Shown here piece after piece: positions 35,431 through 43,633 of a stretch of 64,000 bases of DNA. The stretch lies in the NCBI RefSeq assembly GCF_008086045.1, contig NZ_VSEY01000005.1:124001-188000 (forward strand), written 5' to 3'. Within the stretch, counting starts at the first letter, position 1. Each line of letters starts with the position of its first letter. The translations under genes were made by a program, and so were the position numbers. Source of the stretch: Nonomuraea sp. PA05. GTDB taxonomy: Bacteria > Actinomycetota > Actinomycetes > Streptosporangiales > Streptosporangiaceae. The notes below the pieces were generated by a model, which saw only the letters and a list, made by a program, of their open reading frames with translations, did no database searches and was not told the origin of the DNA.

Positions 35431-36194
35431 CGGACCTGGTGCACCAGGAGCTGGCGGGCGGCGTCGCGACGATCACGCTGGACTCGCCGCACAACCGCAA
35501 CGCGCTGTCCACCCGCCTGCTCGCCGAGCTGGCCGACCGGCTGGCCTGGGCGCTGGCCGAGCCGGCGGCCAGGGTGATCGTGCTGACCGCGACGGGGCAC
35601 GTGTTCTGCTCGGGAGCCGACCTCAAGGAGCAGCGCGCCTCGGGAGCGCCGGTCACGGCGTCGTTCCCGGAGATCCTGGAGTCGATCTGGGAGAGCCCGA
35701 AGCCGGTGGTCTGCCGGCTCAACGGCACCGCGCGGGCGGGCGGCCTGGGGCTGGTGGCCGCGTGCGACTTCGCGATCGCGCCGCTGACGGCGTCGTTCGC
35801 GTTCACGGAGGTACGCCTCGGCGTGGCGCCCGCCATGATCGCCGTGCCGGTGCTGCGCAGGCTGAGCCCCCGTGCGGCGGCCGAGTACTTCCTGACCGGC
35901 GAGGTCTTCGACGCGGCCCGCGCGGTGGAGATCGGCCTGCTGTCGGCGGCCGTCCCGCCCGAAGAGCTCGACACGGCCGTGGCCCGTTACACCGGGATGC
36001 TCACGATGGGCGGCCCGGAGGCGCTGGCGATCACCAAGCGGCTCGTCAGGGAGGTGCCGGCGACGTCGTTCCAGGACGGGCTGCGGCAGATGAGCGAGCT
36101 GTCGGCCGAGCGCTTCACCTCGGCGGAGGGGCAGGAGGGCATCGCGGCGTTCATGGCCAAGCGCCCGCCCGCCTGGGTCCCCGAGGAGGGCTGA
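35427..36194 (+). CDS. Enoyl-CoA hydratase/isomerase family protein
   Basis: A 255-residue crotonase-fold enzyme. HVFCSGADLKEQRA forms the oxyanion-hole region. The segment NGTARAGGLGLVAACDFAIA lacks the first catalytic Glu of classic hydratases (Gly in its place), while FTEVRLGVAPAM keeps the second. Family members next to carboxylases hydrate 3-methylglutaconyl- or isohexenylglutaconyl-CoA (LiuC/AtuE roles). Translationally coupled to the carboxylase alpha gene. Confidence 0.88.
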   Translation: MTDLVHQELAGGVATITLDSPHNRNALSTRLLAELADRLAWALAEPAARVIVLTATGHVFCSGADLKEQRASGAPVTASFPEILESIWESPKPVVCRLNGTARAGGLGLVAACDFAIAPLTASFAFTEVRLGVAPAMIAVPVLRRLSPRAAAEYFLTGEVFDAARAVEIGLLSAAVPPEELDTAVARYTGMLTMGGPEALAITKRLVREVPATSFQDGLRQMSELSAERFTSAEGQEGIAAFMAKRPPAWVPEEG

Positions 36195-36196
36195 GC

Positions 36197-38002
36197 ATGG
36201 TGCTGCGCGTCGCGAACTGCAGCGGCTTCTACGGCGACCGGCTCTCCGCCGCCAGGGAGATGGTCGAGGGCGGCCCGATCGACGTGCTCACCGGCGACTG
36301 GCTGGCCGAGCTGACGATGCTCATCCTGGCCGGCAACCGGCTCAAGGGCCGCCCCGGCTACGCGCCGACGTTCCTGCGTCAACTCGAGGACGTCCTGGGC
36401 CCCTGCCTCGACAGAGGCATCAAGATCGTGACGAACGCGGGCGGCCTCGACCCGGCCGGCTGCGCGGCGGCCGTGCACGAGCTGGCCGGCCGCCTCGGCC
36501 TGTCCCCCTCCATCGCGCACGTCACCGGCGACGACCTCACCGGCCACCCGTTCCCGCTCGTCAACGCCGACACCGGCGAGCATCTCACCGCCACCCCGCT
36601 GACCGCCAACGCCTACCTCGGCGGCCGGCCCATCGCCGCCGCGCTGGCGGCGGGCGCGGACGTCGTGGTGACCGGCCGCGTCACGGACGCCGCCCTGGTG
36701 ACGGGGCCCGGCATCTGGCGGTACGGGTGGAGCGCCGACGACCTCGACCCGCTGGCGGGCTCGGTGGTGGCGGGGCACGTCATCGAGTGCGGCTGCCAGG
36801 CGACGGGCGGCAACTACGCGTTCTTCCAGGACGTGCCGGACCTGGCCCACTGCGGCTTCCCCCTCGCCGAGCTGCGCGCGGACGGCTCGTCCGTCATCAC
36901 CAAGCACCCGGGCACCGGCGGGCTGGTCTCGGTCGGGACGGTCACGGCGCAGCTCGTGTACGAGCTGGGCGGGCCGCGCTACCTGGGCCCGGACGTGGTG
37001 GCCCGCTTCGACACCATCACCCTGACGGAGGACGGGCCCGATCGGGTGCTGATCTCGGGGGTGCGCGGTGAGCCGCCGCCCGGCACGATGAAGGTGGCCG
37101 TGAACTACCTCGGTGGTTACCGCAACACGATGACGCTCGTCCTGACGGGGCTGGACGTGGCCGCCAAGGCGCGGGTGGCGCAGGAGGCGCTGTGGGCGCG
37201 GATCCCGCGCGAGTCGTTCGACGACGTGGACGTCACGCTCACGGACTCCGGGCTGTTGCGGATCACGGTGATGTCGGCGGACGAGCGCCGGGTGGGGCGG
37301 GCCTTCTCGGCCGCCGTGGTGGAGACGGGGCTGGCCAGCTACCCGGGCTTCTACGGCCTCTCCCCGCCCGGCAACGGCTCGCCGTACGGGGTGTACTGGC
37401 CGGTGCTGGTCCCGGCGTCGGAGGTGCGTCCCCGGGTGTTCGTCGACGGCAACGAGCTCCCGGCCCCACGGCCGAACGCGGCGACCGCCGAGAACACGGC
37501 AGGCGAAGCGGGCGCAGCAAGCGCAGCGGGCGCGGTGCCGGCCGGCGCGGGCGCGGCGCCCCTTCCAGCGCCGCGTCGGTGGGACGACGTACGGCGGAGT
37601 CCGGCGCCTGCGAACGACGCCCAGCCACTCGACCAGCCCGCCACCACCACGATCCCCCTGGGCCGCATCGCAGGCGCCCGCTCAGGAGACAAGGGCGGCA
37701 ACGCCAACCTTGGCGTCTGGACCGACACGACAGCCCGCTACGACTGGCTGTCCACCCACCTCACCCCCGAAACCCTGAAACACCTCCTCCCAGCCCTGAC
37801 CCCCTACCGCATAGACCGCCACGACCTCCCCAACCTCAAGGCACTGAACTTCGTCATCCACGGCCTGCTCGGCAGAGGCGTGGCCGCCAGTCCCCGCATG
37901 GACCCCCAGGCGAAGGCGCTGGGCGAAGAGCTGCGCGCCTGCCTCACGGACGTCCCGACGCACCTGGCACCGCCCGCCACCCCAGCAGCCCCGCCCCCAT
38001 GA
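36197..38002 (+). CDS. atuA: AtuA-family protein with fused C-terminal AtuA-like domain
   Basis: A 601-residue protein of the DUF1446/AtuA family. N-terminus MVLRVANCSGFYGDRLSAAREMV, central GRVTDAALVTGPGIWRYGW and HVIECGCQATGGNYAFF, then IAGARSGDKGGNANLGVW in the C-terminal AtuA-like domain (about residues 475-580), which is a separate polypeptide in some species. An Ala/Gly/Pro-rich linker (about 425-465) joins the two. AtuA is needed for acyclic-terpene utilisation in Pseudomonas, though its reaction is unknown. Begins 2 bp after the hydratase stop; overlaps the convergent ROK gene by 59 bp. Confidence 0.88.
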   Translation: MVLRVANCSGFYGDRLSAAREMVEGGPIDVLTGDWLAELTMLILAGNRLKGRPGYAPTFLRQLEDVLGPCLDRGIKIVTNAGGLDPAGCAAAVHELAGRLGLSPSIAHVTGDDLTGHPFPLVNADTGEHLTATPLTANAYLGGRPIAAALAAGADVVVTGRVTDAALVTGPGIWRYGWSADDLDPLAGSVVAGHVIECGCQATGGNYAFFQDVPDLAHCGFPLAELRADGSSVITKHPGTGGLVSVGTVTAQLVYELGGPRYLGPDVVARFDTITLTEDGPDRVLISGVRGEPPPGTMKVAVNYLGGYRNTMTLVLTGLDVAAKARVAQEALWARIPRESFDDVDVTLTDSGLLRITVMSADERRVGRAFSAAVVETGLASYPGFYGLSPPGNGSPYGVYWPVLVPASEVRPRVFVDGNELPAPRPNAATAENTAGEAGAASAAGAVPAGAGAAPLPAPRRWDDVRRSPAPANDAQPLDQPATTTIPLGRIAGARSGDKGGNANLGVWTDTTARYDWLSTHLTPETLKHLLPALTPYRIDRHDLPNLKALNFVIHGLLGRGVAASPRMDPQAKALGEELRACLTDVPTHLAPPATPAAPPP

Positions 38003-38834
38003 GCCCCGCCAGAGCACCGAGCGACGACGCCCGCACCTCCGGCGCCCGCCGGAAGGCCAGCCGCCCCGCCAACGCGGCCCGCAGCGGCGCGAGCAGCGCC
38101 TCACCGGCCTGCGACACCCCGCCCCCGATCACCACGGCCGCCGGGTCGAGCAGCAGCGTGTAGGTGGCCAGCGCCAGGGCGAGCGCCTCCACGGCCTCAC
38201 CCCACACCTCGGCAGCCCGCGCGTCCCCGTCCAGGAAGCGCCGCAGCACCTGTTCGGCGTCGTCCACCCCGCACCGCGCCGCGAGCGCTCCTCCGGACGC
38301 GTACGCGGCCAGGCAGCCCCGCTGCCCGCACCCGCAGGCCACCCCGCCGGGGCTCACCGGGATGTGCCCGATCTGCCCGGCCCATCCGCCCGCGCCCCCG
38401 TACAGCTCCCCTGACAGCACCACGGCGCCCGCGATGCCCGTCCCGATGGGCAGGTACAGCGCGTCCCGCCCGCCGTCCCCGCAGGCGAGCTCCGCCTCCC
38501 CGGCGGACCGTACGTCATGCCCGAGCGCGACCGGCACGGACACGCCGGCCGCGAACGCGGAGGCGGGCACGTCCCGCCAGCCGAACGCGGCGGAGAAGAC
38601 GGCGTGGGTGGGAGTGACCAGGCCGGGCACGGCGAGCCCCACCGCGAGGGGGCGCATGCCGTCGCGGGGGCGGGCGAGGTCGGCGACGAAGGCGGAGACG
38701 GCGGCGACGACGGCGGACGGGCCGTCGGCGCGCGGGGTGGGGCGGCGCTCGAACGCGTGGATCGTCCCGTCCCGGGTGACGAACCCGCCCTTCATCGTGG
38801 TGCCACCGACGTCGATCGCCGCGACGTACCTCAT
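37944..38834 (-). CDS. ROK-family sugar kinase
   Basis: A 296-residue protein with ATP site AIDVGGTTMKGGF, catalytic Asp in ALGHDVRSAGEAE (about residue 106), GTGIAGAVVLSGELYGGAGGWAGQIGH, and zinc motif CGCGQRGCLAAYASG. It lacks an N-terminal helix-turn-helix, so it is a kinase (glucokinase, N-acetylglucosamine or mannose kinase) and not a repressor. The 3' end overlaps atuA on the other strand by 59 bp. Confidence 0.9.
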   Translation of the reverse strand: MRYVAAIDVGGTTMKGGFVTRDGTIHAFERRPTPRADGPSAVVAAVSAFVADLARPRDGMRPLAVGLAVPGLVTPTHAVFSAAFGWRDVPASAFAAGVSVPVALGHDVRSAGEAELACGDGGRDALYLPIGTGIAGAVVLSGELYGGAGGWAGQIGHIPVSPGGVACGCGQRGCLAAYASGGALAARCGVDDAEQVLRRFLDGDARAAEVWGEAVEALALALATYTLLLDPAAVVIGGGVSQAGEALLAPLRAALAGRLAFRRAPEVRASSLGALAGLMGAGLLGWRAVPGASGRP

Positions 38835-38848
38835 GTGCCTCCTTCGTC

Positions 38849-38880
38849 AGCACTGTCGTTCATGAGCACTGTCGTTCATG
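38849..38880. repeat. 16-bp tandem repeat in the ROK/GNAT divergent promoter
   Basis: agcactgtcgttcatg occurs twice (38849-38864, 38865-38880), and a partial inverse copy, catgaacg, appears at 38896-38903. These lie between two divergent starts 53 bp apart, suggesting an operator or a recent slippage duplication. Confidence 0.85.
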
Positions 38881-38887
38881 CACAAGA

Positions 38888-39703
38888 ATGCCTGTCATGA
38901 ACGTGCGACTCCTCACCTGGGATGATCTCGACGCCTGCACCCGCCTGGCCAAGGACCGCGGCTGGCTGCCCGAGCGGCACAAGTGGGGCCTGCTGTTCGA
39001 GATCGGCGAGCCGTACGGCATCGACGCCCCCGACGGCGACGGCCTGGCCGCGACGAACGTCCTGACCCGTTACGGCGACGACCACGCCGTGATCAGCATG
39101 GTGCTGACGGCGGCGAGGTACGAGCGGCAGGGGCTGGGCCGCCGCCTGATGGAGCACGTGCTGGAGCAGGCGGGCGGGCGCACGGTCTCGTTGTACGCCA
39201 CGGAGCTGGGCCGCCCCCTGTACGAGCGGCTCGGCTTCCGGGTGGTCGGCCGGGCCGCCAAGCACACGGGCGTCTTCCGCGGCGAGCCGTCGGGCCGCAC
39301 CCGTCCGGCCACGGAGGCGGATCTCGACGGCATCCTGCAGCTGGACGCGGAGTTGTTCGGCACGGACCGGTCGGCGGCGTTGCGGCGGATGTTCGGGTTC
39401 GGCGAGCAGGTGCGCGTCGCGGAGGGCGGTTTCGGTCACTGCTGGCGCAACGACGACAACACGGTGATCGGCCCGGTCGTGGCGCGGGACGAGGCGACGG
39501 CCAGGGCGCTGATCGGCGATCTGGCGCTGCACGCGGGCGGCGAGGTGCGGATGGACTTCGACCTGTCCAGGGAGTCGATGGTGGCGTGGGCGGGCGAGCA
39601 CGGCGTCGGCAGCCCGTGGCAGGTGTCGATGATGGTGCGCGGCGGGGAGCTGCCGGGCGAGCGGTCGTGCCAGTATCTGCCGTTCATGCAGGCGCTGGGT
39701 TGA
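38888..39703 (+). CDS. GNAT N-acetyltransferase, two-domain
   Basis: A 271-residue acetyltransferase. The N-terminal GNAT domain contains the acetyl-CoA loop RYERQGLGRRLMEHVL and YATELGRPLYERLGF. The C-terminal half (about 145-271, starting RPATEADLDGILQLDAELFG) resembles the GNAT-like domain found in YitH-type proteins. Start may instead be ATG 38897 (MNVRLLTW). Substrate unknown. Divergent from the ROK gene. Confidence 0.85.
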   Translation: MPVMNVRLLTWDDLDACTRLAKDRGWLPERHKWGLLFEIGEPYGIDAPDGDGLAATNVLTRYGDDHAVISMVLTAARYERQGLGRRLMEHVLEQAGGRTVSLYATELGRPLYERLGFRVVGRAAKHTGVFRGEPSGRTRPATEADLDGILQLDAELFGTDRSAALRRMFGFGEQVRVAEGGFGHCWRNDDNTVIGPVVARDEATARALIGDLALHAGGEVRMDFDLSRESMVAWAGEHGVGSPWQVSMMVRGGELPGERSCQYLPFMQALG

Positions 39704-39750
39704 CCGTGCGTGCGGCGCTCTCGTAGGGTCGGGCTCTAGAACATCGTTCT
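39700..39750 (+). promoter_or_regulatory. Promoter and AGAAC-N3-GTTCT operator of the phosphotransferase gene
   Basis: TTGACC (39700-39705) and TAGGGT (39724-39729) with 18-bp spacing make a good sigma-70-type promoter. An inverted repeat AGAAC-ATC-GTTCT (39738-39750) follows. It resembles TetR-family lipid-metabolism operators (KstR-like AAC/GTT half-sites). The gene ATG is at 39766 after GGGGCGG. Confidence 0.55.
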
Positions 39751-39765
39751 GTAGAGGGGCGGTAC

Positions 39766-40779
39766 ATGACCTCCACCCACATCGACGTCGGGGCCGTCGA
39801 CTTCGAGGAGCTCGCCGCGTGGATGGACGCCGAGGGGCTGCCGGGCGGTCCGATCACGGACACTGCGCCGGTCCTGGGCGGCACGCAGAACGTCATGGTC
39901 CGCTTCGAGCGCGGCGGCCGGCCGTACATCTTGCGCCGCCCTCCCCTGCACACCCGCCGCAAGAGCAACGAGGTGCTGCGGCGTGAGGCGCGGGTGCTGG
40001 CGGCGCTGCGCGACACGCCCGTGCCCGCGCCCAGGCTGGTGGCCGCGCAGACCGAGCGGGAGCCGGTGTTCTACCTGATGGAGCCGGTCGACGGGTTCAA
40101 CCCCTCGACGGGGCTGCCGGAGCCGCACGCGTCCGACCCGGCGATCAGGCACCGGATGGGGCTGGAGGCCGCCGCGGCGCTGGCCGAGCTGGGACGGATC
40201 GATCCGGCCGTGCTGCCCGGGTTCGGGCGGCCGGAGGGCTTCCTGGAGCGGCAGGTGCCGCGCTGGCTCAAGGAGCTCGACTCCTACGGCGAGCTGGACG
40301 GCTATCCCGGGCCCGACATCCCCGGACTGCGGGAGACGGCCGACTGGCTGACCCGCCACCTGCCGCGCACGTTCACGCCGGGCGTCATGCACGGCGACTA
40401 CCACTTCGCGAACCTCATGTTCGCCCCCGACGGCCCCCGGGTGGCCGCGATCGTCGACTGGGAGATGTGCACGATCGGCGATCCGCTGGTGGATCTGGGC
40501 TGGCTGCTGGCCATGTGGCCGTCCGGCAACGACCACGTGCCGGGCCTGCCGCCGCCGCGCGAGCTGGTCGCGTACTACGCGGCGCTGTCGGAGCGGGACC
40601 TGTCGGCCATCGACTGGTACGCGGTCATGGCCTGCTTCAAGCTCGGCATCGTGCTGGAGGGCACCCACGCCAGGGCGTTCGCCGGCAAGGCGCCCAAGGA
40701 CATCGGCGACCTGCTGCACGCGGCGACGCTGGGGCTGTTCGAGCGGGCGCAGGAGTTCATGAAGGGGGCACTCGACTAA
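39766..40779 (+). CDS. Phosphotransferase (APH/ChoK-like), acyl-CoA-dehydrogenase-associated type
   Basis: A 337-residue kinase-fold protein. GGTQNVMVRFERGGRPYILRRPP is the nucleotide-binding start typical of the ACAD10-like phosphotransferase family; the catalytic loop is HGDYHFANLMF and the metal-binding segment IVDWEMCTIGDPLVDLGW. In other genomes these occur beside acyl-CoA dehydrogenases and probably phosphorylate hydroxyacyl-CoA-type substrates; antibiotic resistance is less likely. The upstream operator and the nearby carboxylase/AtuA genes fit lipid metabolism. Confidence 0.85.
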   Translation: MTSTHIDVGAVDFEELAAWMDAEGLPGGPITDTAPVLGGTQNVMVRFERGGRPYILRRPPLHTRRKSNEVLRREARVLAALRDTPVPAPRLVAAQTEREPVFYLMEPVDGFNPSTGLPEPHASDPAIRHRMGLEAAAALAELGRIDPAVLPGFGRPEGFLERQVPRWLKELDSYGELDGYPGPDIPGLRETADWLTRHLPRTFTPGVMHGDYHFANLMFAPDGPRVAAIVDWEMCTIGDPLVDLGWLLAMWPSGNDHVPGLPPPRELVAYYAALSERDLSAIDWYAVMACFKLGIVLEGTHARAFAGKAPKDIGDLLHAATLGLFERAQEFMKGALD

Positions 40780-40837
40780 AAGGGAAGGCTCATATCACGT
40801 TTTACGGAAGGGCGATCACAGGCGACGCCTCGCGACG

Positions 40838-40863
40838 TACAATTGCGCGCAATTGCACGCAAT
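40838..40863 (+). promoter_or_regulatory. -10 element with two ATTGC-N2-GCAAT operators
   Basis: TACAAT (40838-40843) is a good -10. Two overlapping palindromes ATTGC-GC-GCAAT (40842-40853) and ATTGC-AC-GCAAT (40852-40863) are offset by 10 bp, one helical turn. They cover the likely transcription start of the 40883 gene. Half-sites recur before the XRE gene (41158-41162) and the 42135 gene (42067-42074 and 42097-42102). Confidence 0.65.
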
Positions 40864-40882
40864 GTTTCGGGGAAGGATCGTC

Positions 40883-41152
40883 ATGCGCATGCGGTTCCTC
40901 GGCTCCACCTCGGAGGCAGGCGCCTGTCCCACCCTCTACGAGACCGACCGCGGCACCATCGTCGTGCAGGGTCTCAAGGTCACCGACGCGGAGGCGCTCG
41001 CGGACCTGCGCGACGTCCTCGACGGGGAGGCCGCCGTCGAGGTCCCCCGCGAGCTCATCACCGAGATCGCCCGCCGGGTGCTGATGGACGCCGGCACCGC
41101 CCCAGCAACCGCTTTCCCGAGCAGCGGGGGAACACCGACGGCAACCGGTTGA
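40883..41152 (+). CDS. Small protein associated with XRE/DUF5753 regulators
   Basis: An 89-residue protein: MRMRFLGSTSEAGACPTLYETDRGTIVVQGLKV followed by DVLDGEAAVEVPRELI. This is a common actinomycete small-protein family encoded beside XRE/DUF5753 genes; role unknown, perhaps a co-regulator. GGAAGGA 7 bp before the ATG at 40883 decides the start over an upstream frame at 40853. The C-terminal 20 residues are low complexity. Confidence 0.8.
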   Translation: MRMRFLGSTSEAGACPTLYETDRGTIVVQGLKVTDAEALADLRDVLDGEAAVEVPRELITEIARRVLMDAGTAPATAFPSSGGTPTATG

Positions 41153-41209
41153 TCACAATTGCGACAGGCCCTGGCTTGATCGGCGCCCGCGAGGCTAGCC
41201 TCTTGCGGC

Positions 41210-42061
41210 GTGACGTCGTTTCAGCAGGCGCGCATCGATCTCGGCAGCCAGTTGCGCGGGCTGCGCGAGGCCGCCCACCTGTCGGGCAAGGAGCTGGCCG
41301 AACGGCTGCGCTGGCAGCCGTCCAAGGTCTCCAGGCTGGAGAACGCCCGGCAGACGGCGACCGAGGACGACGTGGTGGGCTGGGCGCAGGCCGTCAACGC
41401 CCCGCCCGGCACGACCGACGAGCTGATCCGGCAGACCCTCGCCCTCCAGGAGCGGCACGACAGCTGGAAGCAGCGCTACCGCAGCGGCCTGGCCGCCATT
41501 CAGGAGGACATGCGCGACCTGGAGGCGCGCACGAAGCTGTTCCGCGCCTTCGAGCCGGGCATCATCATGGGCCTGCTGCAGACCTCCGAGTACGCCCGGC
41601 ACGTCTTCCGCAAGGTCAAGCGCCTCTACAGCGCCGCCGACCAGATCGACGCGGCGGTGCGGGTGCGGATGCAGCGCCAGGAGATCCTCTACGACCGCAA
41701 CCGCACGTTCAGGTTCGTGGTGCCGGAGGCCGCGCTGCACACCGCGCTGGCCCCGCCGGAGGTGATGCGCGGCCAGCTCGACCGGCTGCTGGCGGTCAGC
41801 ACGCTGCCGAACGTGGAGTTCGGCGTGATCCCCTTCGGCAGGGAGCTGCCCTCCGCGCCGATCAACGGTTTCTGGATCTACAACGAGGCCATGGTGGGCG
41901 TGGCCACGATGACGAAGGACCTGGTCCTGCGGGAACCGGATGACATCGCGTTCTATGTCCAGGCTTTTGACAATTATGCCAAAGTAGCCGATTTCGAGGA
42001 GGACGGCCGGGAGGTCATCATCCGCATTCTTCGCGATTTCCGGAAACAAACTCCACATTAA
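41210..42061 (+). CDS. XRE-family regulator with DUF5753 (WhiJ/Scr1-like)
   Basis: A 283-residue DNA-binding protein. Residues about 10-65 form an XRE helix-turn-helix (LRGLREAAHLSGKELAERLRWQPSKVSRLENARQTAT). Residues about 100-275 are a DUF5753 domain (FRAFEPGIIMGLLQTSEYARHVF; VVPEAALHTALAPPEVM; LPNVEFGVIPFG). WhiJ-like proteins control development and antibiotics in Streptomyces. GTG 41210 lies 8 bp after TAGCCT, probably leaderless. The palindromes at 40842-40863 are its likely operator. Confidence 0.92.
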   Translation: MTSFQQARIDLGSQLRGLREAAHLSGKELAERLRWQPSKVSRLENARQTATEDDVVGWAQAVNAPPGTTDELIRQTLALQERHDSWKQRYRSGLAAIQEDMRDLEARTKLFRAFEPGIIMGLLQTSEYARHVFRKVKRLYSAADQIDAAVRVRMQRQEILYDRNRTFRFVVPEAALHTALAPPEVMRGQLDRLLAVSTLPNVEFGVIPFGRELPSAPINGFWIYNEAMVGVATMTKDLVLREPDDIAFYVQAFDNYAKVADFEEDGREVIIRILRDFRKQTPH

Positions 42062-42134
42062 TCGCAGCAATTGCTTGCCACCTACCGCAAGATCGTGCAA
42101 TTCTGACCGCGAGACGTTGCGGAGGTGACGCATG

Positions 42135-42398
42135 ATGCTTGATACCGCGCTCTGCCTCGAGCGGTTCGCCTGGCATGCCGGTCGTCACGCCGACCTGGCC
42201 GTGCAGAGCCTCGCGCTGTCCAGCGATCCGGCGTACGTATCGGTCCGCAACCGCTTCTCCACCACCCTCGCGGAGACCGTGACCTGCTCCGACGAGGGCG
42301 CCTTCATCACCTCGTGGGGCTACCGCCTGGGCACCTCGGAGGACGTCGAGTCCGCCGCCGCCCGCCTCGCCTTCCTCCTGGCGGCGCTGCCCGCCTAA
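42135..42398 (+). CDS. Small protein after the XRE gene, unknown function
   Basis: An 87-residue protein (MLDTALCLERFAWHAGRHADLAVQSLALSS...). It contains one Cys near residue 7 and another in ETVTCSDEG; ends in a hydrophobic LAFLLAALPA helix. GGAGGTGA ends 6 bp before ATG 42135, preferred over ATG 42132. It is probably the third member of the WhiJ-like locus. Its stop overlaps that of the convergent DUF1266 gene. Confidence 0.7.
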   Translation: MLDTALCLERFAWHAGRHADLAVQSLALSSDPAYVSVRNRFSTTLAETVTCSDEGAFITSWGYRLGTSEDVESAAARLAFLLAALPA

Positions 42399-43627
42399 GG
42401 GTTCTTGAACGGGATGTTGCGCCAGGGGCTGTCCGGGTCCGTCGTCAGGATGCGGTGCGCGGTGAGCATCTCGCCGTACCAGTCGCCGAACTCCTCCTCG
42501 TCGAAGTGCAGGCACCGGCCCAGGACGTAGCCGGCCGAGAAGTCCTCCCACGAGCGGTAGCCGATCCGGCTGACCCGCCCCGCGCGCAGCACCGCCCGCT
42601 CGGCCTCCTCCACGGTGCAGAAGCGGGCGCCGAGACCCCAGCGGGCCATCTTCGAGGCCCGCCCGTAGTCCCACGCCTCCACGGACTGGACGAACCTGCC
42701 CTCGGCGAGCAGGCCGTCGGCGCGGAAGCGCGCCTCGTACCTGGCGATGCGCCCGATGAGCCGCTGCGCCCCGGCGACCTGCGCCTCGATCTCGGCGTTG
42801 TCCGGCGGGTCGGCGCTCTGCGCCGCGCGGCCGCGCAGCACGCGCGAGGTCGTGTGCCGCCAGTGGTCCATCTCGACGGCGCCGCCGAAGTCGAGGGCCA
42901 GGCTGCGCCGCACGCCCAGCACGAAGCCCCAGACCGGGCTGCTCATCTCGCCGGCGAGCAGCGACTCCAGCGCGCTCGCCCAGCCCTCCCTGGTGGTGAT
43001 GTCCCACCACTCCCGCAGGCGCCTGCGCTCGCGGACGTAGCCGGTGCCGTGCCAGCCCATCGCGTTCCACAGGGAGCCGTTGCTGACGCACAGCAGCGCC
43101 CCGCACGCGAGCCCGTGCGCGACCGCGCCGTGCAGCGGGCCGCCCGCCCACAGGGTGCGCAGCCGCGGGCGGCTCGGGGCGGTCGCGCGCTCGGCGTGCC
43201 ACCGCCACACCTGCCGGTGCGCGGCCGTCGCGGGGAAGTACGCCTCGCACGGGCTGCCCGGGTCGACGGCGAACCACTCGTCGTCGCTGGGCCAGTCGTG
43301 GACGAGGGCGGCCAGGTCGGTCAGGAAGTAGACCGGGTCGGGCACGGGTGCGGGCAACATCCCGTCGGTGAGGAAGACCAGGCTCAGCACGCCGTGCCGC
43401 TGGTCCCAGCGGACGGGGTTGAAGGTGACCCAGTCCTGCCGGGCGTCGGCCTGGGCCCGCGTCATCGCGTGATAGAGCCTCGCCCTGGCGAGGACGTCGA
43501 AGTACGCGGGCCAGTCGCCGCGGGCCTTGGCCTCGTACAGGCCGTGCTCGACCTCCGTGGGCGCACGCCAGTGCGGGACGTGCGCCGCCGCCCCCGGGCC
43601 CGCGCCCAGCTCGTTCCGCACCCCCAT
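42395..43627 (-). CDS. DUF1266 domain protein
   Basis: A 410-residue cytoplasmic protein. The C-terminal DUF1266 segment runs from about LREWWDITTREGWASALESLL to the conserved LHFDEEEFGDWYGEMLTAHRILTTDPDSPWRNIPF. The N-terminal 170 residues contain a Trp-rich region with FNPVRWDQRHGVLSLVFLTDG. Function unknown in all families of this type. It begins 7 bp after the end of an ABC-ATPase remnant. Convergent with the XRE locus. Confidence 0.85.
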   Translation of the reverse strand: MGVRNELGAGPGAAAHVPHWRAPTEVEHGLYEAKARGDWPAYFDVLARARLYHAMTRAQADARQDWVTFNPVRWDQRHGVLSLVFLTDGMLPAPVPDPVYFLTDLAALVHDWPSDDEWFAVDPGSPCEAYFPATAAHRQVWRWHAERATAPSRPRLRTLWAGGPLHGAVAHGLACGALLCVSNGSLWNAMGWHGTGYVRERRRLREWWDITTREGWASALESLLAGEMSSPVWGFVLGVRRSLALDFGGAVEMDHWRHTTSRVLRGRAAQSADPPDNAEIEAQVAGAQRLIGRIARYEARFRADGLLAEGRFVQSVEAWDYGRASKMARWGLGARFCTVEEAERAVLRAGRVSRIGYRSWEDFSAGYVLGRCLHFDEEEFGDWYGEMLTAHRILTTDPDSPWRNIPFKNP

Positions 43628-43633
43628 GCCGCG

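Noticed and set aside
39766..40779. Aminoglycoside-resistance kinase
   Set aside because: The motifs match the acyl-CoA-dehydrogenase-associated phosphotransferase group better than APH resistance enzymes.
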